DNA of 64,000 bases from Bacteroidales bacterium. GTDB taxonomy: Bacteria; Bacteroidota; Bacteroidia; Bacteroidales; UBA932. The position numbers were made by a program, and so were the translations under genes. The notes under the pieces are model-generated. The model did no database searches. It saw nothing but the letters and a program-made list of their open reading frames with translations, and had not been told where the DNA came from. How positions within the stretch are numbered: position 1 is the stretch's first letter; every line of letters starts with the position of its first letter. The stretch covers positions 1 through 64,000 of the forward strand of contig JAGAFU010000013.1 in assembly GCA_017627955.1 (NCBI GenBank), given 5' to 3'. Of the stretch, positions 1 to 9,432 are shown in pieces.

Positions 1-1880
<1,880 letters not shown>

Positions 1881-2014
1881 TCTCTAAGTGAATCTCTCAG
1901 ATTCGTGAAATTGTCAAATTATTACTATAATTCGCTGATTTCGTTTATCACTTTACCTCGTTGTGATCTCTCAGTATTGTCAATGATCTTGTGCTTCTTT
2001 TCCGAAGCGGGCTG

Positions 2015-2045
2015 CAAAGGTACGAACTTTTTTTAATCTCGCAAA
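2015..2045 (-). promoter_or_regulatory. Bacteroidetes-type promoter of the 23S rRNA gene
   Basis: On the minus strand TTTG (2045-2042) is followed after exactly 19 nt by TACCTTTG (2022-2015). This matches the Bacteroidetes housekeeping promoter (-33 TTTG, -7 TAnnTTTG). Transcription would start near 2009-2005. The leader between there and the 23S 5' end contains GATCATTGACAATA, which resembles the antitermination-type sequence found in Bacteroidales rRNA leaders and spacers (recalled family knowledge). The promoter sits back to back with that of the OPT transporter. Confidence 0.8.
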
Positions 2046-2076
2046 TTTTTTTTGAAAAATATTTTCTCTATCTTTA
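2046..2076 (+). promoter_or_regulatory. Probable promoter of the OPT transporter gene
   Basis: TATCTTTA at 2069-2076 fits the Bacteroidetes -7 consensus, with a T-rich -33 region about 19 nt upstream. The predicted transcription start near 2083 lies downstream of the ATG at 2052. This favours the ATG at 2112 as the true start of the transporter. Confidence 0.5.
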
Positions 2077-2111
2077 TAAAACCAATCGAGACGAACTTTA
2101 AATGTATATAT

Positions 2112-4106
2112 ATGGAAGAACAGCACAACGCGCTGCCTGAAAACGCGCAAAGAGAACTCTTGCCCGGCGAGGAGTACAAGCCGCTTCTCGGCCCGGAAAA
2201 ATCATGGGCGGAAGTTACTCCGTACTCCGTGGCCATCGGCATTCTGATGGTCGTGATATTCTCGGCCGCCGCCGCTTACCTCGGCCTCCGGGTAGGCCAA
2301 GTCTTTGAGGCGGCTATTCCAATCGCCATAATCGCCGTTGGCCTGACAAGCGCCCTCGGGAAAAAGGAAGGTCTCGGCCAGAATGTTATCATCCAGTCGA
2401 TCGGCGGCTGCTCCGGGGCTGTGGTGGCGGGAGCGATATTCACCCTGCCGGCGATCTACATACTCGGTGTCGAGGTCAACTTCATGCAGATGTTCCTCTC
2501 ATCCCTCCTCGGAGGCGTCCTTGGAATATTGTTCCTGATCCCGTTCCGTAAATATTTCGTCAAAGAGATGCACGGGAAGTACCCCTTCCCCGAAGCTACG
2601 GCGACCACTCAGATCCTTGTCAGCGGAGAAGGCGGCAAGGGGGCTGGGACCTTGCTTGTCAGCGGTCTGATCGGTGGTCTTTATGATTTTCTGGTCAGCA
2701 CGTTCGGTACATGGTCAGACACGATAAGCACCACTGTCCTTGGGATCGGGCGGGTCGTCGCCGACAAGGCCAAGGTTCTCCTTAAGATCAACACGAGCGC
2801 GGCCGTCCTCGGACTCGGATATATAATAGGACTGAAATATGCCTTCGTGATCTGCTGCGGCAGCCTTCTGGTCTGGCTCGTGATCATTCCTCTGATGAAT
2901 ATATTCTGGGGTGGCCAGGTGATCGACCTCATGCACACCGGTGTGACGATGACGATCGGAGAGATGGCCCCGGACCAGATATTCAAGGACTACGCGAGAC
3001 ATATCGGCATCGGAGGTATCGCGACCGCCGGAATCATCGGGATCATCAAGTCCTTTGGAGTGATCAAGTCTGCTGTGGGGCTGGCCGTGAGAGAGTTCAA
3101 AGGCCCCGGCAATAATGTCATCCCGAGCGAAGCGAAGAATCTCCGGACTGACGAGGATATCCCGATGAAGACCATCGTGTTCGGGATCGTCATCGCCCTG
3201 CTGGCGATATTCGCTTTCTTCGCCCTCGGAGGAGTCGTGAACAACATCTGGCAAGCGGTTGTCGGACTTCTGATAGTAGGTGTCATATCATTCCTTTTCA
3301 CCACAGTGGCCGCCAACGCCATCGCCATAGTCGGCACCAACCCGGTCAGCGGAATGACACTCATGACATTGATAATAGCTTCCCTGATTCTCGTGGCCGT
3401 AGGGCTAAAGGGTAACGCCGGCATGGCCGCCGCCTTGATTATCGGAGGCGTGGTCTGCACGGCTTTGTCCGTGGCGGGGTCCTTCATCACCGATCTCAAA
3501 ATAGGATATTGGATCGGGAGCACTCCCAAAAAGCAGGAAGGATGGAAGTTCATCGGTGTAGCCGTGGCCGCCGCCACGGTGTGCGGAGTTATGCTGGTTC
3601 TCAACAAGACCTATGGTTTCGTTGGAGACCAGGCTCTCGTGGCGCCCCAGGCCAACGCGATGGCGGCGGTGATCCAGCCGATGATGAACGGCGGAGGAGC
3701 CCCATGGCTGCTTTACGGGATAGGAGCGGTTATAGCGATATTGCTGACCATATTCAAGGTTCCAGCCCTGGCTTTCGCGCTTGGAATGTTCATCCCGATC
3801 GACCTCAACCTTCCGCTGCTGGTCGGAGGAGCGATCTCCTGGTACGTCAGCACCCGCTCCAAGGACAAGAAGGTCAATGATGAGAGGCAGAACAAGGGCA
3901 CTCTGATCGCTTCCGGATTCATCGCCGGCGGAGCGTTGATGGGAGTTGTCAGCGCATTGCTGAAGTTCTTCGATGTGGATTGGTTCATGGCCGGTTGGAA
4001 TTCCGCCTATGGGGAGGCCATCGCGATTGTTCCTTTCGTGGCGCTGATCGTTTACATGATCGTGGCGGCGATGAGGGTGAAAGATTCTTCGCTTCGCTCA
4101 GAATGA
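2112..4106 (+). CDS. OPT family oligopeptide transporter
   Basis: This is a polytopic membrane protein of 664 residues that fits the oligopeptide transporter (OPT) family, importing peptides or metal-chelate ligands across the inner membrane. Many hydrophobic helices are visible (for example around residues 35-60, 75-95 and 100-120), with the OPT-like stretch KYPFPEATATTQILVSGE in the N-terminal third. An in-frame ATG at 2052 exists, but a promoter-like element overlaps it, so 2112 (MEEQHNALPE) is preferred. Residues about 336-344 read VIPSEAKNL, which comes from an inserted REP-like repeat. The C-terminus KDSSLRSE and the stop codon come from a second copy. pepT follows 66 bp downstream, which suggests joint use of peptides. 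Confidence 0.9.
   Translation: MEEQHNALPENAQRELLPGEEYKPLLGPEKSWAEVTPYSVAIGILMVVIFSAAAAYLGLRVGQVFEAAIPIAIIAVGLTSALGKKEGLGQNVIIQSIGGCSGAVVAGAIFTLPAIYILGVEVNFMQMFLSSLLGGVLGILFLIPFRKYFVKEMHGKYPFPEATATTQILVSGEGGKGAGTLLVSGLIGGLYDFLVSTFGTWSDTISTTVLGIGRVVADKAKVLLKINTSAAVLGLGYIIGLKYAFVICCGSLLVWLVIIPLMNIFWGGQVIDLMHTGVTMTIGEMAPDQIFKDYARHIGIGGIATAGIIGIIKSFGVIKSAVGLAVREFKGPGNNVIPSEAKNLRTDEDIPMKTIVFGIVIALLAIFAFFALGGVVNNIWQAVVGLLIVGVISFLFTTVAANAIAIVGTNPVSGMTLMTLIIASLILVAVGLKGNAGMAAALIIGGVVCTALSVAGSFITDLKIGYWIGSTPKKQEGWKFIGVAVAAATVCGVMLVLNKTYGFVGDQALVAPQANAMAAVIQPMMNGGGAPWLLYGIGAVIAILLTIFKVPALAFALGMFIPIDLNLPLLVGGAISWYVSTRSKDKKVNDERQNKGTLIASGFIAGGALMGVVSALLKFFDVDWFMAGWNSAYGEAIAIVPFVALIVYMIVAAMRVKDSSLRSE
3117..3142 (+). 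repeat. REP-like repeat inside the OPT gene
   Basis: The sequence GTCATCCCGAGCGAAGCGAA with its tail GAATCT is a copy of the short repeat that also occurs (with T/C variants) at 4084-4109, 20491-20513 and 61739-61766. Here it is read in frame as VIPSEAKNL without disrupting the transporter gene. Confidence 0.75.
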
Positions 4107-4160
4107 CAGTGAAGTAGCAGAATGACAGTGAAGTAGCAGAATGAAAGTGGAGTCACAAAA
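4084..4160. repeat. REP-like unit plus 19-bp tandem repeats
   Basis: A reverse copy of the REP-like unit (GATTCTTCGCTTCGCTCAGA then ATGACA) supplies the end and TGA stop of the OPT gene. It runs into tandem 19-bp units beginning at 4100, 4119 and 4138 (AGAATGACAGTGAAGTAGC, the third degenerate) and a partial fourth unit. These fill the gap before pepT. Confidence 0.75.
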
Positions 4161-4172
4161 TGACAAAAAGAT

Positions 4173-5396
4173 ATGGAAAAGATAGTTGACAGGTTTTTAA
4201 GGTACGTCGCTGTGGACACCCAAAGCGACGAGAATTCAGAGAGCCAGCCCTCAACAGCCAAGCAGCTCAACCTGCTGCGGATGCTCAAGGATGAGCTCAC
4301 CGCCATGGGTGTGGAGGCTGTCCTGGACGAATATGGCTACGTGATGGGCTCGATCCCTTCGAACATTGAGGCGAAGGTCCCTGCGATAGGTTTCATCGCC
4401 CACGTGGACACCGCCCCTGACGCCTCAGGGGCCGACATCAAGCCGCAGATAATCAAAGAATATGACGGAGGGGATATTCCCCTTAAAGGGGTCCCTGGCC
4501 TGGCCCTCAAGCCAGCCGAATTCCCGGAGTTGCTTCACTATGTGGGCCAGACGCTCATCACCACCGACGGGACGACTCTCCTCGGAGCCGATGACAAGGC
4601 CGGAGTCGCCGAGATAATGGATGCTGTCCAGTACATCGTGGAACATCCTGATTTCAAGCATGGTGACATAAAGATCGGGTTCACCCCAGACGAGGAGATC
4701 GGCCGGGGTGTGGTCAAGTTCGACGTCGGGAAATTCGGGGCAGACTACGCCTACACAATGGACGGAGGAGAGATCGGGGAACTGGAGTTCGAGAACTTCA
4801 ACGCGGCATCAGCGAAGATCCACATCCAGGGCCGCAATGTCCATCCCGGCTACGCGAAAGGCAAGATGAAGAACGCCATACTGATCGCCATGGAGCTCAA
4901 CTCCTTGCTGCCCGTGGAGCAAAGGCCTGAATATACCGAAGGTTACGAAGGGTTCTTCCACCTGGTCGGCATCAGCGGCTCAGTCGAGGAGGCCGACATC
5001 ACCTACATCATCCGGGACCACGAAAGGAGTCTGTTCGAGAAGAAAAAGAGAGCGATCCAGAAGTGCTGCGATTTCATCAACCTGAAGTACGGGGATGGAA
5101 CCGCCACTCCCGCGGTCAAGGACCAGTATTTCAACATGCGGGAGCAGGTCGAACCTCATTATCATGTGGTGGAGAAGGCTGTCAAGGCGATGGAGATGGC
5201 CGGAATAAAGCCCAAGATCCAGCCGATCCGAGGCGGCACCGACGGAGCCAACCTCAGCTTCAAAGGTCTCCCCTGCCCGAATATATTCGCTGGAGGACTG
5301 AACTTCCACGGCAAGATGGAGTTCGTGCCACAAAAATCGATTGAGAAGGCTTCCGAAGTGATTCTGAATATAATCACTCTCTACAGCGAGTCCTGA
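4173..5396 (+). CDS. pepT: Peptidase T (tripeptide aminopeptidase)
   Basis: This cytoplasmic M20-family metallopeptidase removes N-terminal residues from tripeptides. At 407 residues it has the normal PepT length. The di-zinc site motifs are visible in order: HVDTAPDASG (His and Asp), LLGADDKAG (bridging Asp), FTPDEEIGRG (catalytic Glu and ligand Glu) and, near the C-terminus, GGLNFHGKMEF (final His). The gene follows the OPT peptide transporter with a 66-bp gap made mostly of small tandem repeats, so import and hydrolysis of small peptides are plausibly co-expressed. A good intrinsic terminator lies about 50 bp past the stop, inside the convergent gene. Confidence 0.96.
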   Translation: MEKIVDRFLRYVAVDTQSDENSESQPSTAKQLNLLRMLKDELTAMGVEAVLDEYGYVMGSIPSNIEAKVPAIGFIAHVDTAPDASGADIKPQIIKEYDGGDIPLKGVPGLALKPAEFPELLHYVGQTLITTDGTTLLGADDKAGVAEIMDAVQYIVEHPDFKHGDIKIGFTPDEEIGRGVVKFDVGKFGADYAYTMDGGEIGELEFENFNAASAKIHIQGRNVHPGYAKGKMKNAILIAMELNSLLPVEQRPEYTEGYEGFFHLVGISGSVEEADITYIIRDHERSLFEKKKRAIQKCCDFINLKYGDGTATPAVKDQYFNMREQVEPHYHVVEKAVKAMEMAGIKPKIQPIRGGTDGANLSFKGLPCPNIFAGGLNFHGKMEFVPQKSIEKASEVILNIITLYSES

Positions 5397-5403
5397 CAAT
5401 CAA

Positions 5404-7194
5404 CTATTTCCAGACTTTAATCCGGCTGTCGGGGAAAGTCGCGAAAGGACCTGGGACCATGTTGGTTCCGGGTCTTTTTTCGTGGAAATAGTCCTCGTCG
5501 AAACTGATCGGGGTCCCGTCAGGATTCTCATACCCACAATCAGACAGGAAGGTTACTCCGAGCCTCCCGCTATCCACCAGACCGCGATTTGCGGGCAGCT
5601 TCATGGGCCCGAAAGACAGGAAAACATCATCCCCTTCGGAATGCAGCTCAAAAGACTGGTCACGCAGGATCACATTGCCCTCGACGACTGCCGGATGGTC
5701 TGATTCTTTGTACCGCTCCAAGTCCCAGCTTGTGTCTCCGTCGTTGGAGCAGAAGATGTTATTGAAGAACCTGCAGTCCGAATGCTCTATCCGGCTGATA
5801 CCTTTTATCGAGGTAGAATGCGGCAGGTTGTAGGGGACGAAACGAAGATCCTCCCAGCTTATGTCCCTGATCTTCCCGTAGATGAAGTTATGGACATAGG
5901 CTCCGCCTTCAGCGGCATCCAACAACGAATATTCAGAAAGCATGATGTTGTTGTCCACGATGTAAGGGCCATGGACCATCTCGATGAAGAGGTCCTGCTG
6001 CCAGTTGTCGTAGAAGAGGTTGGATGATACCCTGGCCCCCTGCCCCATCCAATCGAGCCATACAGCCTGGTTGCAGTCATGGATCCGGTTATCATGGATA
6101 TAAGTGTCGATCCCCCCGTGGAACTTGATTCCGGAGAGCTCAGCCCCGTTATACTGGTCGGTGCCTTTCACAAAGACATTGAAAATCTCGTTTCCGTAAA
6201 TCTCACTGAAGGCGCAACCCATGCTTCCGCATATTCCTGCCTGCCCGCAATCGGAGATGATATTGTTCCTGACGATGTGGGAGCCGATATTTTCTTTGTC
6301 CCAGCCCTTTCTCAGAGTCTTGAAGATGGTCTCCAGGTAGTGGATGGAGCCATCGATGTGACGTTCGTCTTTACTCCACTCATCCTGTCCGGTGCCGGCT
6401 TCTTTCCCGAGCGTGATCCCGCTCGCATGGGAGTTTTTCAGGATGTTGTCCTCGATGATCCAGCCTTTGCCCCAATGAGGAGCCACCATCCCGATCTGCT
6501 CCGCTGTAGGAGCGGCCCATTGAGTGGCGGCCTGGCTGATTCGGAACCCCCTCACAGTGATATAATTGACTCCTTCCCTTGTCGGGTAGAAGCATGTCGG
6601 GCGCACATTGATTTCGACAGTTTCCTTGTTCGGGTCCGCCCCGTCGAAACATGCCGTTATCGTGGTGGCGGTCTCGTCAACAGAGGCGAACCAGTTAAGG
6701 CATACTCCCTGGGGATCCCTCAGGGTTTTCCTCACAACACGCAGCGAGTCAACGCTCTTCGCCTCATAAAGGGACACGTCGTTCAGATAGACGTCCCCAA
6801 GGTGCATGGGGAACTTTGTGTCCAGCCAATCTCCTTTGAACTCCTCGGCGAAAGGATTGAAATCCCCGAACATGCTGTTGGGAACTGTCACGCTCCACAA
6901 ATCTTTCCCAGCCTTCTTCCATCCCTTGATGATCTCGGAGCCTTTTATCTCGACAGTCTCTCCTTCGGCGGCCCGGTAAAGGATACGGCTGCTCTCACCG
7001 CGTCCCCCGACCCGAGGGTCAACCCACTCGCGGTACACGCCTTGATGGACAGTCACGGTGTCTCCGGGGAGAGCGAGGCTGGCAGCGGCGTTGATTGTTT
7101 TCAATGGTCCGGCTTTGGTAACGTGATATTCCCTTCCCATCGCCGTGACGGAAAGCAGTAGCGGCAGTCCTACCGCCAGAAGGATATGTCTCAT
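5404..7194 (-). CDS. Secreted right-handed parallel beta-helix protein, possible GH141-like
   Basis: This 596-residue protein has a type I signal peptide (about residues 1-20, ending near SVTAMG). It opens with TINAAASLALPGDTVTVHQG, which is typical of DUF1565-like or beta-helix polysaccharide-active proteins. A long series of Asn- and Ile/Val-rich repeats follows (DNILKNSHASGITLG, RNNIISDCGQAGICG, DNRIHDCNQAVWLD), building the solenoid. The front half resembles beta-helix enzymes I associate with GH141 (fucosidase or xylanase), but I cannot confirm the family and no catalytic residue is assigned. It starts 4 bp after the threonine dehydrogenase stop, so it is probably co-transcribed with it, although the functions look unrelated. 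Confidence 0.75.
   Translation of the reverse strand: MRHILLAVGLPLLLSVTAMGREYHVTKAGPLKTINAAASLALPGDTVTVHQGVYREWVDPRVGGRGESSRILYRAAEGETVEIKGSEIIKGWKKAGKDLWSVTVPNSMFGDFNPFAEEFKGDWLDTKFPMHLGDVYLNDVSLYEAKSVDSLRVVRKTLRDPQGVCLNWFASVDETATTITACFDGADPNKETVEINVRPTCFYPTREGVNYITVRGFRISQAATQWAAPTAEQIGMVAPHWGKGWIIEDNILKNSHASGITLGKEAGTGQDEWSKDERHIDGSIHYLETIFKTLRKGWDKENIGSHIVRNNIISDCGQAGICGSMGCAFSEIYGNEIFNVFVKGTDQYNGAELSGIKFHGGIDTYIHDNRIHDCNQAVWLDWMGQGARVSSNLFYDNWQQDLFIEMVHGPYIVDNNIMLSEYSLLDAAEGGAYVHNFIYGKIRDISWEDLRFVPYNLPHSTSIKGISRIEHSDCRFFNNIFCSNDGDTSWDLERYKESDHPAVVEGNVILRDQSFELHSEGDDVFLSFGPMKLPANRGLVDSGRLGVTFLSDCGYENPDGTPISFDEDYFHEKRPGTNMVPGPFATFPDSRIKVWK
5448..5480 (+). terminator. Intrinsic terminator of the OPT-pepT unit
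   Basis: GACCTGGGACC (5448-5458), loop ATGTT and GGTTCCGGGTC (5464-5474) form an 11-bp stem with two G-U pairs, followed by six T residues (5475-5480). It lies inside the 3' end of the convergent beta-helix gene, because the two stop codons are only 7 bp apart. Confidence 0.8.
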
Positions 7195-7198
7195 AGGA

Positions 7199-8152
7199 TT
7201 ATAAAAGTTTCTTCTTAAGTGCGTCGATCATGTCAACGGTCATACCCTCAAGGTCATAAGACGGCTTCCAATCCCACTCTTCACGGGCGCAGCTGTCATC
7301 CATCTTGTCCGGCCATGACTCGGCGATGGCCTGGCGGACGGGATCAACCTCATAGCGCATCTTGAATCCGGGGATATGCTCGGTTATCTTCGCCCTGAGG
7401 ATCTCGGGATCAAAACTCATCGAGGCGATATTGAATGAGTTACGGTGCACAAGCCTCGAAGGATCAGCGTTCATGATGTCAACGGCAGCCTTCAGGGCAT
7501 CCGGCATGTACATCATGTCCATAAAAGTGCCGGGAGCGATCGGGCAGACGAACTCCTCGCCCTTGACAGCGGCGTAATAGATCTCGACCGCATAATCAGT
7601 GGTACCTCCTCCGGGAAGTGTCACATTGGAAATCAAACCCGGGAAACGGACCGAGCGGGTGTCGACACCGAACTTGTGGAAGTAATAGTCGCTCAGGAGC
7701 TCCGTGGCTACCTTCGTGCAACCGTACATCGAACGGGGCCTCTGGATTGTGTCTTGCGGAGTGTTCTGGCGAGGGGTCTCAGGGCCGAATGATCCGATCG
7801 AGGAAGGGGTGAACACGGCACAGCCGTTCTCCCTGGCGATCTCGAGGATATTCATGAGGCCGTCGATCTGGATGTGCCACGCGAGCTGCGGCTTCCTCTC
7901 GGCCACGGCGGAGAGAAGGGCTGCCAGATTGTAGATGGTGTCGATCTTGTATTTCTTGACGACATCCAGAAGCTGCTCACCATTACAGACATCCGCCTCG
8001 GCTGACGGGCCGCTTTCAAGAAGCTCGCCCTTGGGCTCAGCGCCCTTGATAAAGCCAGCTACCACATTGCCTTCAGGAATCATTCTCCTGATTTTCATCG
8101 TAAGCTCGGAGCCGATCTGTCCGGTTGACCCGATCACAAGTACATTTTTCAT
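7199..8152 (-). CDS. tdh: L-threonine 3-dehydrogenase, short-chain (epimerase-like) type
   Basis: This cytoplasmic NAD-dependent enzyme of 317 residues oxidises L-threonine to 2-amino-3-ketobutyrate. The Rossmann motif VIGSTGQIGSEL is at the N-terminus and the catalytic Tyr-Lys pair sits in MYGCTKVATE. The extended SDR/epimerase fold and length match the short-chain threonine dehydrogenases known from Flavobacterium rather than the zinc-dependent E. coli Tdh. The divergent neighbour is the ligase that takes the next step in threonine-to-glycine conversion, which makes the assignment firm. A Bacteroidetes-type -7 element lies 35 bp upstream of the start. Confidence 0.9.
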   Translation of the reverse strand: MKNVLVIGSTGQIGSELTMKIRRMIPEGNVVAGFIKGAEPKGELLESGPSAEADVCNGEQLLDVVKKYKIDTIYNLAALLSAVAERKPQLAWHIQIDGLMNILEIARENGCAVFTPSSIGSFGPETPRQNTPQDTIQRPRSMYGCTKVATELLSDYYFHKFGVDTRSVRFPGLISNVTLPGGGTTDYAVEIYYAAVKGEEFVCPIAPGTFMDMMYMPDALKAAVDIMNADPSRLVHRNSFNIASMSFDPEILRAKITEHIPGFKMRYEVDPVRQAIAESWPDKMDDSCAREEWDWKPSYDLEGMTVDMIDALKKKLL

Positions 8153-8186
8153 TGCCGTTTATGAATAAATCGCTAAATTAGCATCG

Positions 8187-8217
8187 CAAAGTTACATTAA
8201 TTTCATTGAAACACGAA
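8187..8217 (-). promoter_or_regulatory. Promoter of the threonine dehydrogenase gene
   Basis: On the minus strand TAACTTTG (8194-8187) matches the TAnnTTTG -7 element, with a weaker T-rich -33 region near 8214-8217. It lies in the 86-bp divergent space shared with kbl. I see no clear -7 element for kbl itself. Confidence 0.55.
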
Positions 8218-8238
8218 ACTAATTAAACAATTATAACC

Positions 8239-9429
8239 ATGTACGGCAAATTTCAGGATCATTTGAAAGCAGAGCTCGCATCCATCCAGGAAGCCGGCCT
8301 GTACAAGAACGAAAGAAACATCGCCTCCGCCCAGTCCGCGGAAATCACACTCCAGGACGGCAGCAAGGCCCTTAACTTCTGCGCCAACAACTATCTCGGC
8401 CTGGCCGACTCCCCGAGGCTCATCGAGGCAGCCAAGAAGGCTATGGACGAAAGAGGTTTCGGAATGAGCTCGGTGCGCCTCATCTGCGGCACCCAGGATC
8501 TCCACAAGGAGCTCGAGAAAGCCATCTCAGACTTTTTCAAGACGGAGGACACCATCCTCTACGCTTCCTGCTTCGACGCCAACGGAGGTGTCTTCGAGCC
8601 GCTTCTGACAGCCGAGGACGCGATCATCTCCGACTCCCTCAACCACGCCTCCATCATCGACGGAGTCCGCCTGTGCAAAGCTGTACGCTACCGTTACGCC
8701 AACGCTGACATGGAAGACCTTGAGCGCTGCCTCAAGGAGGCCCAGGCCCAGAGGTTCAGGATCATCTGCACCGACGGCGTCTTCTCGATGGACGGAAATG
8801 TCGCCCCGATGGACAAGATCTGCGATCTGGCCGAGAAATATGATGCCCTGGTCATGGTGGACGAGAGCCACAGCGCCGGTGTCGTCGGAAAGACCGGACG
8901 CGGCGTCGCCGAGCAGTTTGGTTGCTATGGCCGTATCGACATCTTCACCGGGACCCTCGGTAAAGCCTTCGGTGGCACAGTGGGCGGATTCACGACCGGC
9001 CGCAAAGAGATCATCGACATGCTTCGCCAGCGTTCCCGTCCTTACCTCTTCTCCAACTCCCTGCCTCCGATGATCGTTGCGGCAGGCATCGAGATGTTCA
9101 AGATGCTCGGAGAGAGCAATGAGCTCCACGACCGCCAGCAGGAGAACGTGAAGTACTTCCGCGACGCCATGATGGCAGCCGGATTCGACATCAAACCCAC
9201 GCAGAGCGCCATTTGCGCCGTGATGCTCTATGACGCTCCCCTCTCCCAGAAATTCGCGGCCAAGATGGCTGAGGAAGGAATATTCGTGACTGGTTTCTAT
9301 TATCCGGTTGTGCCGAAGGGACAGGCCCGAATCAGGGTGCAGCTTTCAGCGGCGCACAAAAAAGAACACCTTGACAAAGCGATTGCCGCGTTCATCAAGG
9401 TGGGTAAAGAACTTGGAGTGATCAAGTAG
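8239..9429 (+). CDS. kbl: 2-amino-3-ketobutyrate CoA ligase (glycine C-acetyltransferase)
   Basis: This PLP-dependent enzyme of the alpha-oxoamine synthase family has 396 residues, the usual Kbl length. It cleaves 2-amino-3-ketobutyrate with CoA into glycine and acetyl-CoA. Visible landmarks are FCANNYLGLADSP near residue 50, the substrate-site segment SSVRLICGTQDLHKELE, the aspartate in VDESHSAGVVGKTGRG and the PLP lysine in FTGTLGKAFGGTVGG. The start ATG at 8239 leads straight into a conserved N-terminus. It is divergent from the threonine dehydrogenase gene and converges on the phosphatase gene with a 3-bp gap. Confidence 0.96.
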   Translation: MYGKFQDHLKAELASIQEAGLYKNERNIASAQSAEITLQDGSKALNFCANNYLGLADSPRLIEAAKKAMDERGFGMSSVRLICGTQDLHKELEKAISDFFKTEDTILYASCFDANGGVFEPLLTAEDAIISDSLNHASIIDGVRLCKAVRYRYANADMEDLERCLKEAQAQRFRIICTDGVFSMDGNVAPMDKICDLAEKYDALVMVDESHSAGVVGKTGRGVAEQFGCYGRIDIFTGTLGKAFGGTVGGFTTGRKEIIDMLRQRSRPYLFSNSLPPMIVAAGIEMFKMLGESNELHDRQQENVKYFRDAMMAAGFDIKPTQSAICAVMLYDAPLSQKFAAKMAEEGIFVTGFYYPVVPKGQARIRVQLSAAHKKEHLDKAIAAFIKVGKELGVIK

Positions 9430-9432
9430 AGA

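Noticed and set aside
2052-2111. Longer N-terminus for the OPT transporter (MKNIFSIF...)
   Set aside because: A -7 promoter element falls inside this stretch and the extension is not like OPT proteins; start 2112 preferred.
6079-7161. Long plus-strand frame (360 codons) opposite the beta-helix gene
   Set aside because: It is antisense to a protein with clear signal peptide and repeats; the translation shows no domain and reflects high-GC codon shadowing.
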